Shown here piece after piece: positions 1-11,275 of a stretch of 64,000 nucleotides of DNA. Origin of the DNA: Chrysophaeum taylorii (Eukaryota > Sar > Pelagophyceae > Pelagomonadales > Pelagomonadaceae); NCBI GenBank assembly GCA_029834535.1, contig JAQMWT010000246.1, positions 1 to 64,000 of the forward strand, given 5' to 3'. Below the pieces are notes generated by a model. That model searched no databases. It saw only the letters and a program-made list of their open reading frames with translations, and was not told the DNA's origin. A program made the translations under genes and the position numbers. How positions within the stretch are numbered: position 1 is the first letter of the stretch; each line of letters starts with the position of its first letter.

Positions 1-267
1 TTTTGGGGGTGCGGTTTGCATGAGGGTGATGGTGTCGCCCTTCAACAGTATTCTGTCGAGGGCCTTGCGCTCCTTGGTTTTCATGTTGATCTCCTCGGCG
101 TCATCGAGGACGACGTTCATGTACTCGTCGAACCCTATAATCCGCCCCTCGATGCGCATCGTGGTGTTCTCATAAAGCCAGATCTGGATCCTAGTCCGGC
201 TCTGGAGGAACCGGAAGATCAGGTTGATGGGCTGCGTCATCACCTTTTTCACGCTGCGCTGCGCCAT
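1..267 (-). CDS. SNRPE: Small nuclear ribonucleoprotein E (SmE), 3' end cut by window edge
   Basis: This is the Sm-ring core protein E, which assembles with the other Sm proteins on the Sm site of U1, U2, U4 and U5 snRNAs for pre-mRNA splicing. Reading down from the ATG at 267, the 89 visible codons give a protein starting [20 protein letters not shown]. The Sm1 motif covers about residues 23-59 ([20 protein letters not shown]) and the Sm2 motif about 71-83 ([11 protein letters not shown]). Human SmE has 92 residues, so only the last few codons and the stop are missing, beyond base 1. No intron is needed. The gene is divergent from the ankyrin/IQ gene at 425, with about 157 bases between the start codons. 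Confidence 0.93.
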   Translation of the reverse strand, partial: MAQRSVKKVMTQPINLIFRFLQSRTRIQIWLYENTTMRIEGRIIGFDEYMNVVLDDAEEINMKTKERKALDRILLKGDTITLMQTAPPK

Positions 268-424
268 GGTGTGATGAATGAAAACGGAACACCACCACCG
301 ACTTCGCCGACAACACACCCACGTCACACTAACCTCGACGTCCCACGCGCGACGTCAAGATATATTTTCGTTGAAATGATGTGACAACAACAACAACAAG
401 AAGATCCATCCATCCCCTTCTATC
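268..424. promoter_or_regulatory. Putative bidirectional promoter between SmE and the ankyrin/IQ gene
   Basis: These 157 bases separate two divergent start codons, so both genes must be driven from here or from within each other. An AT-rich stretch (AAGATATATTTTCG, 357-370) is the only TATA-like text. No recognised factor site was found. Inferred from gene layout only. Confidence 0.35.
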
Positions 425-1846
425 ATGAGGAGGAGGCGCAAGCCCCTTCGGAGATGGCAGGAGCAGACGCAGCATCACGACGAAAAGGCCCTCGCGGCCG
501 CAGCTCTCTCGCCCCGAGCCTTTCGAACGTATTTGTCCGACCCGAACGCGTCGGTCGCGACGCAACAGCGCTTCGTCGTTCTCAATGATTCGAGCCACCA
601 CCGCATCCATCGAGCGCACGGCGGCAAACGACACAATCTACAGCGGTGGGGCAGAGTTCTGCTCGATGCCATCTACGAGGACGACGCCGAGCTCCTGGAG
701 GACGCGTTGGCGATGCCGCTCGCGCGGTCGGACGCGAGGATTTGCGGGGGACTGCGCGGCGCGCCGTTCTCGTTCGGCGGCGAGGCCGTCGTGAGCGTCG
801 ACCAAATCGCCTCGCAGCGCGCGCAGCTGGTCGCTGGGGCACGCGATATGGCCAACGCGACGCGGCGGTTCTACAGCGAGCGCGAGTGGGCGAACATCGA
901 GCAACACCTCGGCGCCATCGCCGACTTTTATCCTCCGGGTGTCGCGCGGTTCCAGCACCTCGAGCTCGGCGACACGGCGCTCCTCGTGGCTGTGCGGCAC
1001 GGCAGCTTGGGCGCCGCGGGTCGCCTGCTCGAATTTGGGTGCGATCCTCTCGCGCGGAACGAGCGCGGCGAGTCCGTCGCTGCGTTGCTCCGCGCTCGGT
1101 ACGACGCCTACGCCGCCGGCCAAGTTTTGACGAGAAACGTTGCTGGCGACCGAGTCGCGAAAAAGCACCGTCAAAATCGCCAGCGCGAGCGCCGCGCCGC
1201 GATCCACGGGTTCGCGGCCGCGGTGCGTCGGCGGCTCGAAGATTATGACGAGGCCGTCATCGAGCCTGTCGCGCACGACCGGTGGCGCGCGAGCGTCGAG
1301 GGCGGTCAATTGCCGCCGGCGTCCCTTCTGATTTTGGACCAGCGCCCCCGCGCGCGAACTGATCTCGCAGTTCTTCGCCAAATCGAGAAGGACACCGTCC
1401 AACTTGGCGAACCCCGGCAGCAAGCACTGAGCGTGCGCGCGCTCTTCGTGCGCAAGCCGACGACGACGACGACGACCGCGAACGCGCTTTTGACCATCGG
1501 GGGGGACTGCTACGGTACCAACTCCCGGAGCCTCGCCAAGCTCACCTCGGAGGCCCTCACCGCCTTGGAGGAGGAGGGGGAGAAAAAGGACGGCCTCGAT
1601 CCAGACCATAGAACACCGCGGTCCTCGCTCTCGTCGTTGTCTGAGGGGTTCTACGACAATGTCGACTTGGAACAGTGGCTCGCCGACCTCGATCACGCCG
1701 CGTTGCTCGTGCAGTCCGCCTGGCGTTCCTACTGGACTCGAGCCAGCATCGTCCGAGCGGTCCACACGGCCGCTGCCTCCCAGCTCCAGGCGCGCGCGCG
1801 CGGCTTCTTGCACCGCCGCCACAGCCGCCACAGCCGCCGCAGATAA
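425..1846 (+). CDS. Ankyrin-repeat protein with C-terminal IQ motifs
   Basis: A single-exon frame of 473 residues. The middle (about residues 180-225) reads like one to two ankyrin repeats: GDTALLVAVRHGSLGAAGRL, then LLEFGCDPLARNERGESVAA. The C-terminus (about 425-470) has two IQ-like segments, ALLVQSAWRSYWTRASIVR and SQLQARARGFLHRRHSRHS, of the kind that bind calmodulin or calmodulin-like light chains. A basic segment (KKHRQNRQRERR) lies near 240. The N-terminus is basic and unassigned. Long antisense frames overlap it but have no domain. The combination suggests a calcium/calmodulin-linked scaffold. The precise role is unknown, and only the motif calls are supported by sequence. Confidence 0.7.
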   Translation: MRRRRKPLRRWQEQTQHHDEKALAAAALSPRAFRTYLSDPNASVATQQRFVVLNDSSHHRIHRAHGGKRHNLQRWGRVLLDAIYEDDAELLEDALAMPLARSDARICGGLRGAPFSFGGEAVVSVDQIASQRAQLVAGARDMANATRRFYSEREWANIEQHLGAIADFYPPGVARFQHLELGDTALLVAVRHGSLGAAGRLLEFGCDPLARNERGESVAALLRARYDAYAAGQVLTRNVAGDRVAKKHRQNRQRERRAAIHGFAAAVRRRLEDYDEAVIEPVAHDRWRASVEGGQLPPASLLILDQRPRARTDLAVLRQIEKDTVQLGEPRQQALSVRALFVRKPTTTTTTANALLTIGGDCYGTNSRSLAKLTSEALTALEEEGEKKDGLDPDHRTPRSSLSSLSEGFYDNVDLEQWLADLDHAALLVQSAWRSYWTRASIVRAVHTAAASQLQARARGFLHRRHSRHSRRR

Positions 1847-1855
1847 AAAAATGGG

Positions 1856-1902
1856 AGGGGGTCTCCGGTTCCCCCGATGGAGGGGGTCTCCGGTTCCCCC
1901 GT
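1856..1902. repeat. Two-copy 25-bp tandem repeat
   Basis: The unit AGGGGGTCTCCGGTTCCCCC plus a short spacer occurs twice, 1856-1880 and 1881-1902, just after the ankyrin/IQ stop codon. Each unit can itself fold (GGGGG...CCCCC). It sits in the 3' region of one gene and the upstream region of the next. Confidence 0.8.
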
Positions 1903-1987
1903 TGTCGTCTCTCATCTGATTGGCGGAAAAGTAGGAGGAATTAATTGCCTCTGTGCGAGGGAGATATCCTCCCGCAGGAATAAACTA

Positions 1988-4900
1988 ATGGTGGCAGCCG
2001 AGGCGGCGCTGCGAGCGTTGTTGTTGGTCTCGATAGTGGCGCATCGCGCTCGGGGGGGTGCTGCCGGAGACGACGATTGCACGTCGAACACGTGGCAGAC
2101 GCTTTATTACGAAGGCGGCGACGTGAAACAGTACGCGACAACCGATGCGTGCCAAGAGTCGTTCACTGTTGAGGCCGGGTATTACTCGCCCGCCGGGGCG
2201 GCGATCGCGACGAGCCTCGCCGAGGCGGAGGCGTACTTCATGAATGCGTGGCTCGACAACATCACCACCTCGCGATGCAGAACGATCTACGAGAACTCTA
2301 CGCAAACGTATTACCTCCGGTGCGCGTGCACGCAGGGTTTCTTGTGCCTCGAAAACTCGGCGCTGCCAATCTTCTGCCCGAAGAAGTACTACTGCCGGAC
2401 CCCCAAGAAGTACAAAAAATGCAAGCACGGCCACTATTGCAAGGAGGGATCTGTGTACGGCACGAAATGTCAGTCGTCTCGTAGCAAAAACAAAACGTTT
2501 TAAATTTTCTTCTTCTCGCGCGAACAGGTTCGCTTTCGAGCTGTCCCTCTGGCAGCTCGGCGCCCGAGGGGAGTGGCCAGGGGACCATCGTCTTCATAGC
2601 CTTCACGCTTGTCGTGTTCGTGATATTCAAGTTGTACGAGCGCCACGCCGATATCAAGGCGCGTCGCGAATACCAAGAGATGGACGCGTATCTCGAAGAC
2701 TTGGTCGCGCACACGTCGTCGACGACCGCCGCTGCTGCTGCTGCGAACCCCATGACGATGTCCTCCGCGGCTGTGGTCGTACGAAATAATAATTGCTGTT
2801 CTTTCTCGACCTAGTAATCGCGAGCAAAACAGGTCGAAGAAGAAGGAGGAGAGCCGTCGGCAGCAACTACTGGTGGTGGTGGTGGTGGTAAAAACTCGAC
2901 GATCCACGAGTTTGTCATCGAATTCAAGGACGTCTGCTACACGCTGCCGAACGGAGTCGCGATCATGAAGAACGCGTCGGGGCAACTCGCGCCGAGGACC
3001 TCTACCGCGATCATGGGGGCGTCCGGCGCCGGCAAAACCACGTACGCTTTCTCGCGATTGATTGATTGATTGATTGATCGATTGATTGATTCTGCTTGCG
3101 AAGTATTTTTTTTTTCTTTCAGGATCATGAACCTCATCACGGGCAAGGCGAAGAAGACGAGCGGACAGATTTTCGTCAACGGGGAAGAGTGCGAGAGCTT
3201 GGCGCCGTGGAAGTCAAAGGTTGGATTCGTGCCGCAAGATGACATCATGCACCGACGCCTGACGGTGCTCCAGAACGTGACGTTCTCTGCCGAGCTGCGG
3301 CTCCCCGCGTCGATGCCGGCTGCTACGAAGACTGACAAGGTGCGCGCCACCTTGGCGACGCTCAAGCTCGACCACGTCCGCCACTCGATCATTGGAGACG
3401 AGCGAAAGAGAGGTGTCTCTGGGGGACAGCGAAAACGTGAGGAGGACGGGATTTTATTGATTTTCGTAACCAACCAACCGCCCCCGCAGGCGTGAACGTG
3501 GCCCTCGAAATCGTCGCGGACCCGAGCGTGCTGTTCCTCGACGAACCGACCTCGGGACTCGACTCTGTGTCGGCGACCGAGCTGGCCAAGATGCTGGGGT
3601 CGATCGCTCTCTCGAGCGGCATGACGCTCGCGGCGGTCATTCACTCTCCCGGTCCCGCGGCGTTCAAGGCGTTTACTCACCTGCTGCTGCTCCAGACGGG
3701 CGGGACGGTCGTGTACGCGGGCGAGCGCGCCGGCGTCGAACCATACTTTTCTTCTCTGGGATTCGTCTTCCCCAACGAGGACGAGCCCCTCGCCGACTAT
3801 CTCATGGGCTGCATCGCCGGGCGTATCCAGCCGGAGATTCCGGCGAACTGCGACCCCGTGGAAGCAAGAATTCTGTCGACGTGGGACCACATGACGGGGT
3901 TCGGCGACGTCTGGGTCCTCCGCAAGGCCGACAAGGACGGTGGAGAAGAACAGCCCTCCGAAAGCCGCGGCCTCGAACTCACGTCCGCGGAGCGCGCGTC
4001 CATCCTCTCGCCCGCGGACGCCGGCGTGCTAAAGTCTCTCGAGCTCGCGTTCCGCGACTGGTTCGTCCACTTCAAAGCCGACGCGAGCGAGCTGCCGTCG
4101 GCCATCGCGGGCCAGTGCGTGTGTGGCCAGAAGGAATCCGAGAAGGAGCGGGCGGGGTTCCGACGCCAGTACGTCCTTTGCCTCGCGCGGGCGTTCCGCC
4201 AGCAGTACACGTCGTTCACTTCCCATTTCTTCGGCGTCGTCTTGGTCAATTTCGGGGTCGGACTCTTCCTCGCCACGCTCATCGGCACCGACCTCAACGT
4301 CCTCGGCGCGTACCCCTCGGACATTTGCAACAAGCAGTACCCCGCGCTCGCGGGCTCGTGTCGGGACCTGCAGGAGGACGCGTACGTTTCTGCTTTCCAG
4401 TTCGTCTCCTTCATCTTGCTCGGCTCGGGCGCTGCCGTGGCTTCGGGAACCTTTGGTGCCGAACAAATCATCTTCTTCCGCGAGGCCTCGACCGGCCTCA
4501 ACACGGTTGCCTATTTCTTCGCTAAAGTTACCGGCGATATTCCTATGGTCCTCTCCTCGACGATCTGCGCGTTCGCCGGCCTCATGACCTCTTTCGTCTC
4601 GCCGATGCCCCCCGCCCAAATATTCGCCGGTCTCGCCGTCGTCTTCACCTTTGCCTATTTGTCTGGCTACTTCCTCTCCTTCGTCCTCCCGTACTCGGCC
4701 TGCGGCCTCGCCGCCGTCGGCTGGGGTGTCGTCTGGGGGCTCTTGTTTTCGGGGCTCGTCCTCGTCATGTCGGAAGATGGCAACAAGACGTTCATGGCCA
4801 TGAGTGTCCCGCGCTGGTTCAACGAGGCCGTCTACTACGCCTCGACCGTCCATCCGTTTTCCAAAGTCCGACGCGGCTCTCAGAAGGGCGAAGACTACTA

Positions 4901-5042
4901 CGACTTTTCTCGCGAGAACCAGTATTACAGGTTCTTCCAGACATACTCCGAAGCCATGGGCTGGGCCTGCGTCATCACGCTCGCCTGGCTCTTTATCGAC
5001 CTCGTCGTCCTCGTCTTCACCAACCTCGACAAGAAAAAGTAA
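1988..5042 (+). CDS. ABCG-family half-transporter with Cys-rich N-terminal ectodomain (5 exons)
   Basis: Predicted exons are 1988-2480, 2528-2778, 2833-3041, 3123-3436 and 3490-5042; all four introns are GT-AG, 47-81 bases long and phase-consistent, giving 939 residues. A signal peptide (1-23) precedes a Cys-rich segment (about 30-175) and a transmembrane helix (184-199). The nucleotide-binding domain shows Walker A GASGAGKTT (310-318), the ABC signature VSGGQRKR (416-423), Walker B/D-loop VLFLDEPTSGLDS (about 436-448) and the H-loop AVIHSP. The C-terminal half has about six membrane segments. The order Cys-rich, TM, NBD, TMD matches the long ABCG/WBC subgroup known from plants (ABCG24/28 type), which exports lipids or other hydrophobic compounds as a dimer. 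The substrate cannot be told. The gene converges on the RINT1-like gene ending at 5222. Confidence 0.9.
3055..3090. repeat. (GATT)n microsatellite inside intron 3 of the ABCG gene
   Basis: About nine GATT/GATC units lie inside the 81-base intron, between the GTACGC donor and the T-rich stretch before the acceptor. This makes it the longest intron of the gene. Confidence 0.85.
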
Positions 5043-5221
5043 GAAGGATTCTAAAGTGGGTCGTCTACCACTGCTTCTTCCTAAAGCCACGCCTTGCGGA
5101 TCTGCCAAAGGGTCCTGACGCACGCCGCCTTCCCCCGATAGATAGATAGACTAGACGCGTGGTCTTCGCGTGGAGCTTCTATACCACCACAAATGCGGCG
5201 CTGCTGCTGCTGCTGCTGCAA

Positions 5222-7240
5222 TTAGAGAGTAGAATTGAGGAGGATCGCGGCGGCGGCGCGAGGTTGGAGGGCCTCGACGCCGCTCGCCGCGAGCATCGCT
5301 CGGAGCTGCGCGTCGAGGGCCTCATCGAGGAGCGCGAGGGCCGCGTCGAGATCCTGCCTGCGCTTGGAAGAGGAAAAAGGCCCGCCGCGAGGATTGTTGT
5401 TGCTGTCCCGGTGGTGGTCGTCCAAACAGAGGTCCTCGAAGGCCTTGAGGAGCGCCGCGCGCCGATCCCGAGGGAGGGAGGCGAGGTTGTAGACGTCGAG
5501 GAAGGGCCTCGAATCGTCGCGTTGTTTGAAAATCCCGTGGAGGGCGAGGGCCTCGCCCGGATTGGGGTCTTCGAGGAGGTCCTTGAGGCGGTCGTCGCGG
5601 AGGCGCGCGCGGCACGCGTCGAGGGCCGAGGTGCCGTCGAGGTCTCGCGAGGCGAGGTCCAAGAACGCACCTAACCAGCGCTCGGCCGCGCGGGGTCTTC
5701 CGAGGGAGGCCGCGCGCGCGGCCGAGGTTGCTAAGCCGGCGAGACGGTCGGCGAAGGCACGGACGTCCGAACGGAGCTCCGACGCGACGCGCTCCAGGAC
5801 GAGGAGGTCGTCGTCGACGACCTCTAGGTCGGTCGCGACGTCGTCGAGGACGCGCGCGAGGCCAGAGACGCGGAGCCAGCGCGGCCGCGCGGGCGCGACG
5901 CGGAGCTTGACCTGCGCCCAGCACACCTGAGCGAGGTCGTCCGAGCCCAAAGCCCCCACGGCCTGCGAAAAGGCCTCGCGCGCCGCGGCGAGGACCGCGC
6001 TCGCGACGGCGTCCTCGAGCGCTCGCCTCGGCTCGGCGGGCAGCGTCCGGTAGCGCGCTCTGGTAGAAACGATCGCCGACGCGACGTCCCACGACGCGAG
6101 CCCGCGCGAGGACCCGTCGAGGAGCGCCGCGTCGCGGTAGCGGCGCACCGCGTCGCCGGAATCCTCCCGGAGCGCGGCCGAGGCGATTCTGCCGGCGGCC
6201 GCCGCGTCCGCCCTCGCCCAGCAGTCTATCGCGCGGTCCGCGATCAGCGCCAGAGGTCCGTCCTCGCGGACCGCGCCGCCCAGCGCCCGCTCGAGGTCGA
6301 CGTAGGCGTCGATGTGGCTCGCCGCGGCCGCCGCGTCGCGAAAAGGGAGGGACTCGTTGGCTTCGCGACGCGCGAGCCGCGCGCACGCCGCCCTTACCTT
6401 TTCGGCCGCGTCGTCGTCGAGGGCTTCCGCCGCCGTGCGGGCGACGCGCGCGAGCCACCGCGCGTGGACGTGCGGTCGCGAGGCGCCCAAAGCCCCTTCG
6501 CCCTCGAAAAAGCTCCGGAACCGCAGTTCTATTGGCGCGACGACGACGCGGGCCGAGAGACCGGCCGCGATTCGCTCGCCGCCCGCGAACGACGACGCGC
6601 GCGCCTCGCACAGCGAGAGCCGCCGTACGCACTCCCGGAATCGCGCATCCCCCGACCCCGGCCACGACGCGCCCGCTGCCGCGGCCTCGCGCTCGCACGC
6701 GCCGACGCACGCCTCGAAGGCGCGCGCGGCCGCGCGACCGAACGCCGATTCCGTTTCGGCTTCGACCGCCAAGTCTAGGCACGCCTCGACGTCGCCCGAA
6801 GCGCCGCGCTCCGCCAGCACCACAACGCGCTGCCACCGCTCGGCCAGCCGCACCCGCGCCGCGAGCACCGACCGCCTCGGCTTCTTCTCCTTCGTTTCCG
6901 GCGCCGCGAGCGCTTCCGCTTTTCTCGAGATCTCTCGCAGCGCGCGCGCCGCCGCCGACCTGCGACGCAGCTCATTCGGAACACACAAATATCCTCACGC
7001 GCGCTCGGCGCTTTCGACGGCCTTCTCTCGCGTGCGCTCCCCGAGCCGCTCGAGCGCTTCGCGCGCCGCGTGCAGCCTACGCCGTGCCTCGGCTAGCGAC
7101 GCCGCCGCGTCTTCCACCACCTCCTCCTCGCTTTCCTCCTCGACTACTTCCTCCTCTTCGTGAGACGCCGCCCCGCGGTCACTCGCGTCGGTCTGCAATC
7201 GTCCGACTTCGAACACCGCCCGTCGACCGGCCTCTATCAT
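5222..7240 (-). CDS. RINT1/TIP20-like vesicle-tethering protein (2 exons)
   Basis: Predicted exons are 6999-7240 (start ATG 7240) and 5222-6959, joined by a 39-base GTGAGG...GCAG intron in phase 2, giving 659 residues. The N-terminal 120 residues are acidic, then charged and helical (coiled-coil-like). The segment PIELRFRSFFEG (about 223-234), followed about 10 residues later by ASRPHVHARW, resembles the conserved block at the start of the RINT1/TIP20/MAG2 domain (RF.(Y/F)HF.G...RPEW), and the rest is alanine-rich helical repeat as in tethering subunits. RINT1 family proteins join ZW10 and NAG/Sec39 in the ER-side complex receiving Golgi-derived vesicles. Length is shorter than animal RINT1 (about 790). 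The assignment is by motif similarity only; another helical tether such as an exocyst or COG subunit is possible. Confidence 0.55.
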
Positions 7241-7751
7241 CGTGTGGTGGCTCTGGACGATTCCAATCAATCTAAACCCCACCCACCCACCCACCCACCA
7301 CACAGGGAGGGAGAAATAATTACGGGAGGCAGAGCCATACCCGCCGCCTAGCCTAGCTCCTCCCCGACCTATGACGCCTGCCGACACCAAACCCTCGGAC
7401 GCGCGTTCAACCGCGTCGATTCGATTCGATTCGACCGATCCAAGGAGGTGCGGCCTGCGACGCCCCCCCCACTACGACGCGCGGCCGCTCCGGACGGCCG
7501 GAAAAAAAAAAAGTGCGAAACGTTACTGTCACCACGGCAATCAAACAACACACCCCGACCTACGGTTTGCTTCCAAGACATCGGTTTCTCGGCGAACGAA
7601 CGTCGTACCCATCATCGAGCTCAACAACTACTACAAGTTCGTTCGCCCGGTGGGCTATCGCAGCATTCATTTCCCGTGGTCGACAAACACAGCTTGAGCA
7701 ACAACCTTCCTCTAGTTGTCAACATGGCAAAGCTGTCGGCCCACACCTACT
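7241..7751. other. Intergenic spacer with (CCCA)n repeat
   Basis: No coding sequence is supported. A short CCCA microsatellite lies at about 7275-7303, and a triplicated GATTC motif near 7420-7436. This sequence is the left target flank of the hAT element; its last bases before the element are the target duplication GATTTTTT (7752-7759). Confidence 0.5.
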
Positions 7752-9329
7752 GATTTTTTCAGCGTTGGGAATTCACTGGGCTCACTTCACTAGGTTCGCT
7801 GAATTTTTTTCACTTCACTTCACTTCACTTCACCTAAAATTTTCGTCCGAAGTCCAATGTTCACACTTCACGTTCATTCACTTTGGCTGACGGCCACGTC
7901 TGAGATGAGCGAAGTCGAGCCGCGCTACCTGGAGGTGGAGGATAATGTTGATGAGGAGGAGGAATTTAAACGCGGAACAGAAGGAGGAACTTCACAAGAA
8001 CGAGCCGATTGCAACGTCGACGCTGACGTGGAACACACCCGGCAAAGTGGACGATCAACCAGGTCCAAGGTGTGGGACTGGGACTGAAGGAAAATCATCC
8101 TGGCCGCGTCAGTGGGAAGGCGACGCATGTGTGTATCCGGTGCTGGGAGCGCCTGAACGTGGTGACGAGAGACTTAAAGAAAGGCACGTGGCAGACGACC
8201 AAGCCCTCTTGGGGCCCACTTCAAGGCTGCTGCGCATCCGGAGGAGGATTCGACGAGCTGGGACGCGTCAAGAGCTCACCAAGAAACAGAAGACAGACCA
8301 AGAAAAGGAGGGCGTTATGACGGCCGTGGGCGTTGTGGCAGCCTCGAAGGGTAAATCGGATATTACGAGATACTTCATGGCCATGCCCAGCCAGGCAAAG
8401 CACTCTTCCCTGATGGCGTTCTCGGCTCGGCACTACGTGTACACGTCGCAGCGGATCTCCAAGCGCACCTTTGACGACGAAGATCATCGCAACCTAATTG
8501 AGGCGTATTACCGCGGCGGTGGCGGGAAAGGCAAGCGCCCTCGTTCATGACTCGAAAGGCGCCGTTTGAATGGGCGGACGCTGAATATCGTTGCTTTGTT
8601 CGAATCTTGATACACGTCGTTACGGAGTGTTATGAAGCGGCTTTCGGCAATCCATTCGCCCAGGTGTTGCATGACGGCGGGACACTCAAGGATAAGTTCA
8701 AGCGACAGGCCATTGGCCTATCCTTCATCTGGCCCGATTGGAGTGGCGTTGAGACGGTGTGCGTGGGCCTTGTTCCAGCTGACGACGGAACCGATTCCGG
8801 CACGGCTTCTCTGCTCCGTTCTGTGGTCGCGGAGCGTGCGAGAATCGATATCGATTTGGCGGCCGCAACCATTGTTTTAGACCGGGCTGCAATTGGCGTC
8901 GCCGAAGATTTTTTTGTTGAGGTCGAAGCGTGTGTGACGTGCATGATATCTCAAAAATCTCGGCAGCGGCATGTGGCGACTTGACACGATCCAGAGGCAA
9001 GCAGGTGATCAATCCATTCCCAGCTGGCCAGGAGCTGCTGAACCGTGCCCACGATGGAGCCAAGTACTTTTCTTACGGCACACGTTTGAAGGATCTGCAT
9101 GCGCTTTTGCCATTACAGCCGGGGAAATCGCCGAAGCCCAAGCTCAAGCTCGACCTCAATAAGACGAGGTTCTGGGCGCGATACCAACTTATTCGTTCCT
9201 TTCTACGTATGCACCACGTGCTCAAACTGTACACGGCTACCAACATTGGACTCCCCTGGACAATCAGTGATGAGCAATGGGTGGCGTTGGCTGAATTCGA
9301 GGCGATTTTTGCTTAAAGGAAGCAACGAA

Positions 9330-9560
9330 CCATGACCTGGTTCGCGTTCGACGCGCGGACTCGGTCTGCGTTCGCTGTGGTTCGCATCCCAACAGCGCGC
9401 GAACGCGAACTCGCCGCGAACGCGAACCAGTAGCGAACCCGAGCTCGCCGCGAACGCGAACCAGTAGCGAACCCGAACTCGCCCCGAACGCGATCCCGTA
9501 CGAACCCGAACCGCTGCGAACGCGAACCCGTCGCGAACGCGAACTCACCGCGCAGCCAGC
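9330..9560. repeat. Subterminal tandem repeats of the nested element, left side
   Basis: Several copies of a GCGAACGCGAACYCGYMG-like unit run in tandem. The same unit recurs at 11130-11275 at the opposite end, so these are probably transposase-binding or structural repeats of this family. Confidence 0.75.
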
Positions 9561-9694
9561 AGGCACTCGAAGGCGCACACGCAGCGATGGCCATGGTTTC
9601 AAATACGAGTCGTACTTTTTTCCTCAGCTCCCTACACGTATCATCATTCAGCTCGAATCCGCCATCACGGCCCCGAGTCCCTGCGATGTCGTCA

Positions 9695-10706
9695 AGAGAC
9701 TGGCGATGTAGTGCTCAACTGGAAGGCTTCATGAAGCCTCTGCATTTGCTGACACTCCATACCGAAGGCGACGTCCCGGTCGTCGATATGGCTCGCGCCT
9801 TCACCGTCCGCGCACTCAACAAGCTGAAACAAGACACACTTCAGGTACGAATGATGAGACGGGCCTCGTGAACAAGCGCAAGTTCCATGAGGTGGAATGG
9901 GGGGAATGCGATGGATTTGTCTCAACTGCTCGGGACATTTACATAAAAGAACCGGAGAGGCGCTGCACGCAGTTCGCCCCACCGAAGGCTGTCGGCAACC
10001 TGATGATGCTGAACCCTTCGATCAATATTGAAAAAGTACTCCCTGTTGCGCAGGCTACTTTGGTCATGAGACTCGGTTCGACAGTAAATGGAGAGAGGCA
10101 GCGCGCGCGTTGGACTTGATGCAAGCAGCGGAGCCAACGCTGCCTTCCCCAATGAAGCGACGCAAAACGAGCCATAGTGATGACAACGACGACGACGACG
10201 ATCTGCTAGATTTAGGTGACGACAGCGACAACTCGAAGACCGCAACTGCTCCGCAAGCCCACAACGCAGAAGTAGAAAAGGCGAAGTTCCTCTCTATACC
10301 CAGGACAGAATGGTCACGTTTCGTCAAAGAAGATGGCATTCGAGGCAAGCGAGTGGACCAGCTTCAAATGTACGCTGATCCCAAGATCCGGGCAGATTAC
10401 CCGACTGCGACGCTCATGTTCGAAAGTAAAGGCGGCGCGACTCAAACCGTGGTGCACGAGGAACGTGTGTTCCGATTTGGGAAACTGACAAAAAGCGTGC
10501 TCCGTTCAAGTCTATCGCCGATACTTCTTGGTTCGTTTGTCGTCATCAAACACAACTACCCCTTCTGGAAGTACGTGCATGGCGACATTGATTATGAACG
10601 CATGTGGGAAATCTACAAGAAGACGCCAAGCACAATAGGCGATCATGATATTCCAGGCGAAGAAACTGACGTCGATGATGATGATGACGGCGAAGATGCG
10701 GATTAA
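9695..10706 (+). pseudogene. hAT-like transposase C-terminal remnant in the nested element
   Basis: Three overlapping plus-strand frames (to 9871, 9868-10119, 10110-10706) carry pieces in transposase order: LEGFMKPLHLLTLHTEGD near 9720, MLNPSINIEKVL near 10010, SKWREAARALDLMQAAEP near 10085-10140, and EERVFRFGKLTKSVLRSSLS near 10460-10515. The last piece resembles the hAT dimerisation block (ER.FS..G...T..R..L). An aspartate-rich tail ends the frame. The N-terminal DNA-binding and most catalytic parts are absent, so this copy is probably a non-autonomous derivative. The assignment is by pattern only. Confidence 0.55.
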
Positions 10707-11129
10707 GAGAACGACAACGACTTCTGACGACTGAGAGACATCAAAACAACACGATATATATGACCGCCTTGTTCTTTTCACATGCACCTGGTGCCGTGTC
10801 TCGGAACGTCGAAGACTCTAGGACATGCCGCAGCTTCGACCACCACCACCACCCTCCCTACTACCCCCTCCCCAATACTCCCAACCCTCCCTCCCCTCGC
10901 TCTGCTCTCGCCTCACTCAAGGCTCCGGCTTTGATCCCCCCCCCCTTCCTTCTTTGCCAGCCCCGCCTTATCCTTAGAGTTAACTCTGTAACCAACCCCT
11001 CCCCTCTTAGCAGTCGACCTTTAAAAACCCCTCCCCTCCCCTCCCCAAAACTGCCTCGTCCACAAATTGCGGCCTGCGGCAACGCAGTTGTACTATCAAA
11101 AAGTGAGTAAGACTTAGTGCAGAGGGCAG

Positions 11130-11275
11130 ACAATCGCGAATGCGGACAGGCAGCGAACGCGAACTCGCCGCGCACGAGAACTCGCCGCGAACGCGAACTC
11201 GTAGCGAACCCGACCGACTAATCGAACGCGAACCAGTAGCGAACTCGAACTCAAAGCGAACGCGAACCCTGGGTT
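11130..11275. repeat. Subterminal tandem repeats of the nested element, right side
   Basis: Repeated GCGAACGCGAACTCG/GAACCAGTAGCGAAC units mirror those near 9330-9560 and end in the right terminal inverted repeat. Confidence 0.75.

Noticed and set aside
638-1915. 425-residue minus-strand frame over the ankyrin/IQ gene
   Set aside because: Arg/Ala-rich shadow with no domain; the plus frame has ankyrin and IQ motifs.
4029-5123. 364-residue minus frame across the ABCG membrane domain
   Set aside because: Antisense of a conserved transporter; acidic low-complexity text only.
5322-6836. 504-residue minus frame inside the RINT1-like gene
   Set aside because: Arg/Gly-rich out-of-frame reading of a GC-rich gene; no motif.
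9330-9560. Regular short repeats considered as a CRISPR array
   Set aside because: Units are contiguous without unique spacers, lie in subterminal parts of a DNA transposon and the genome is eukaryotic.
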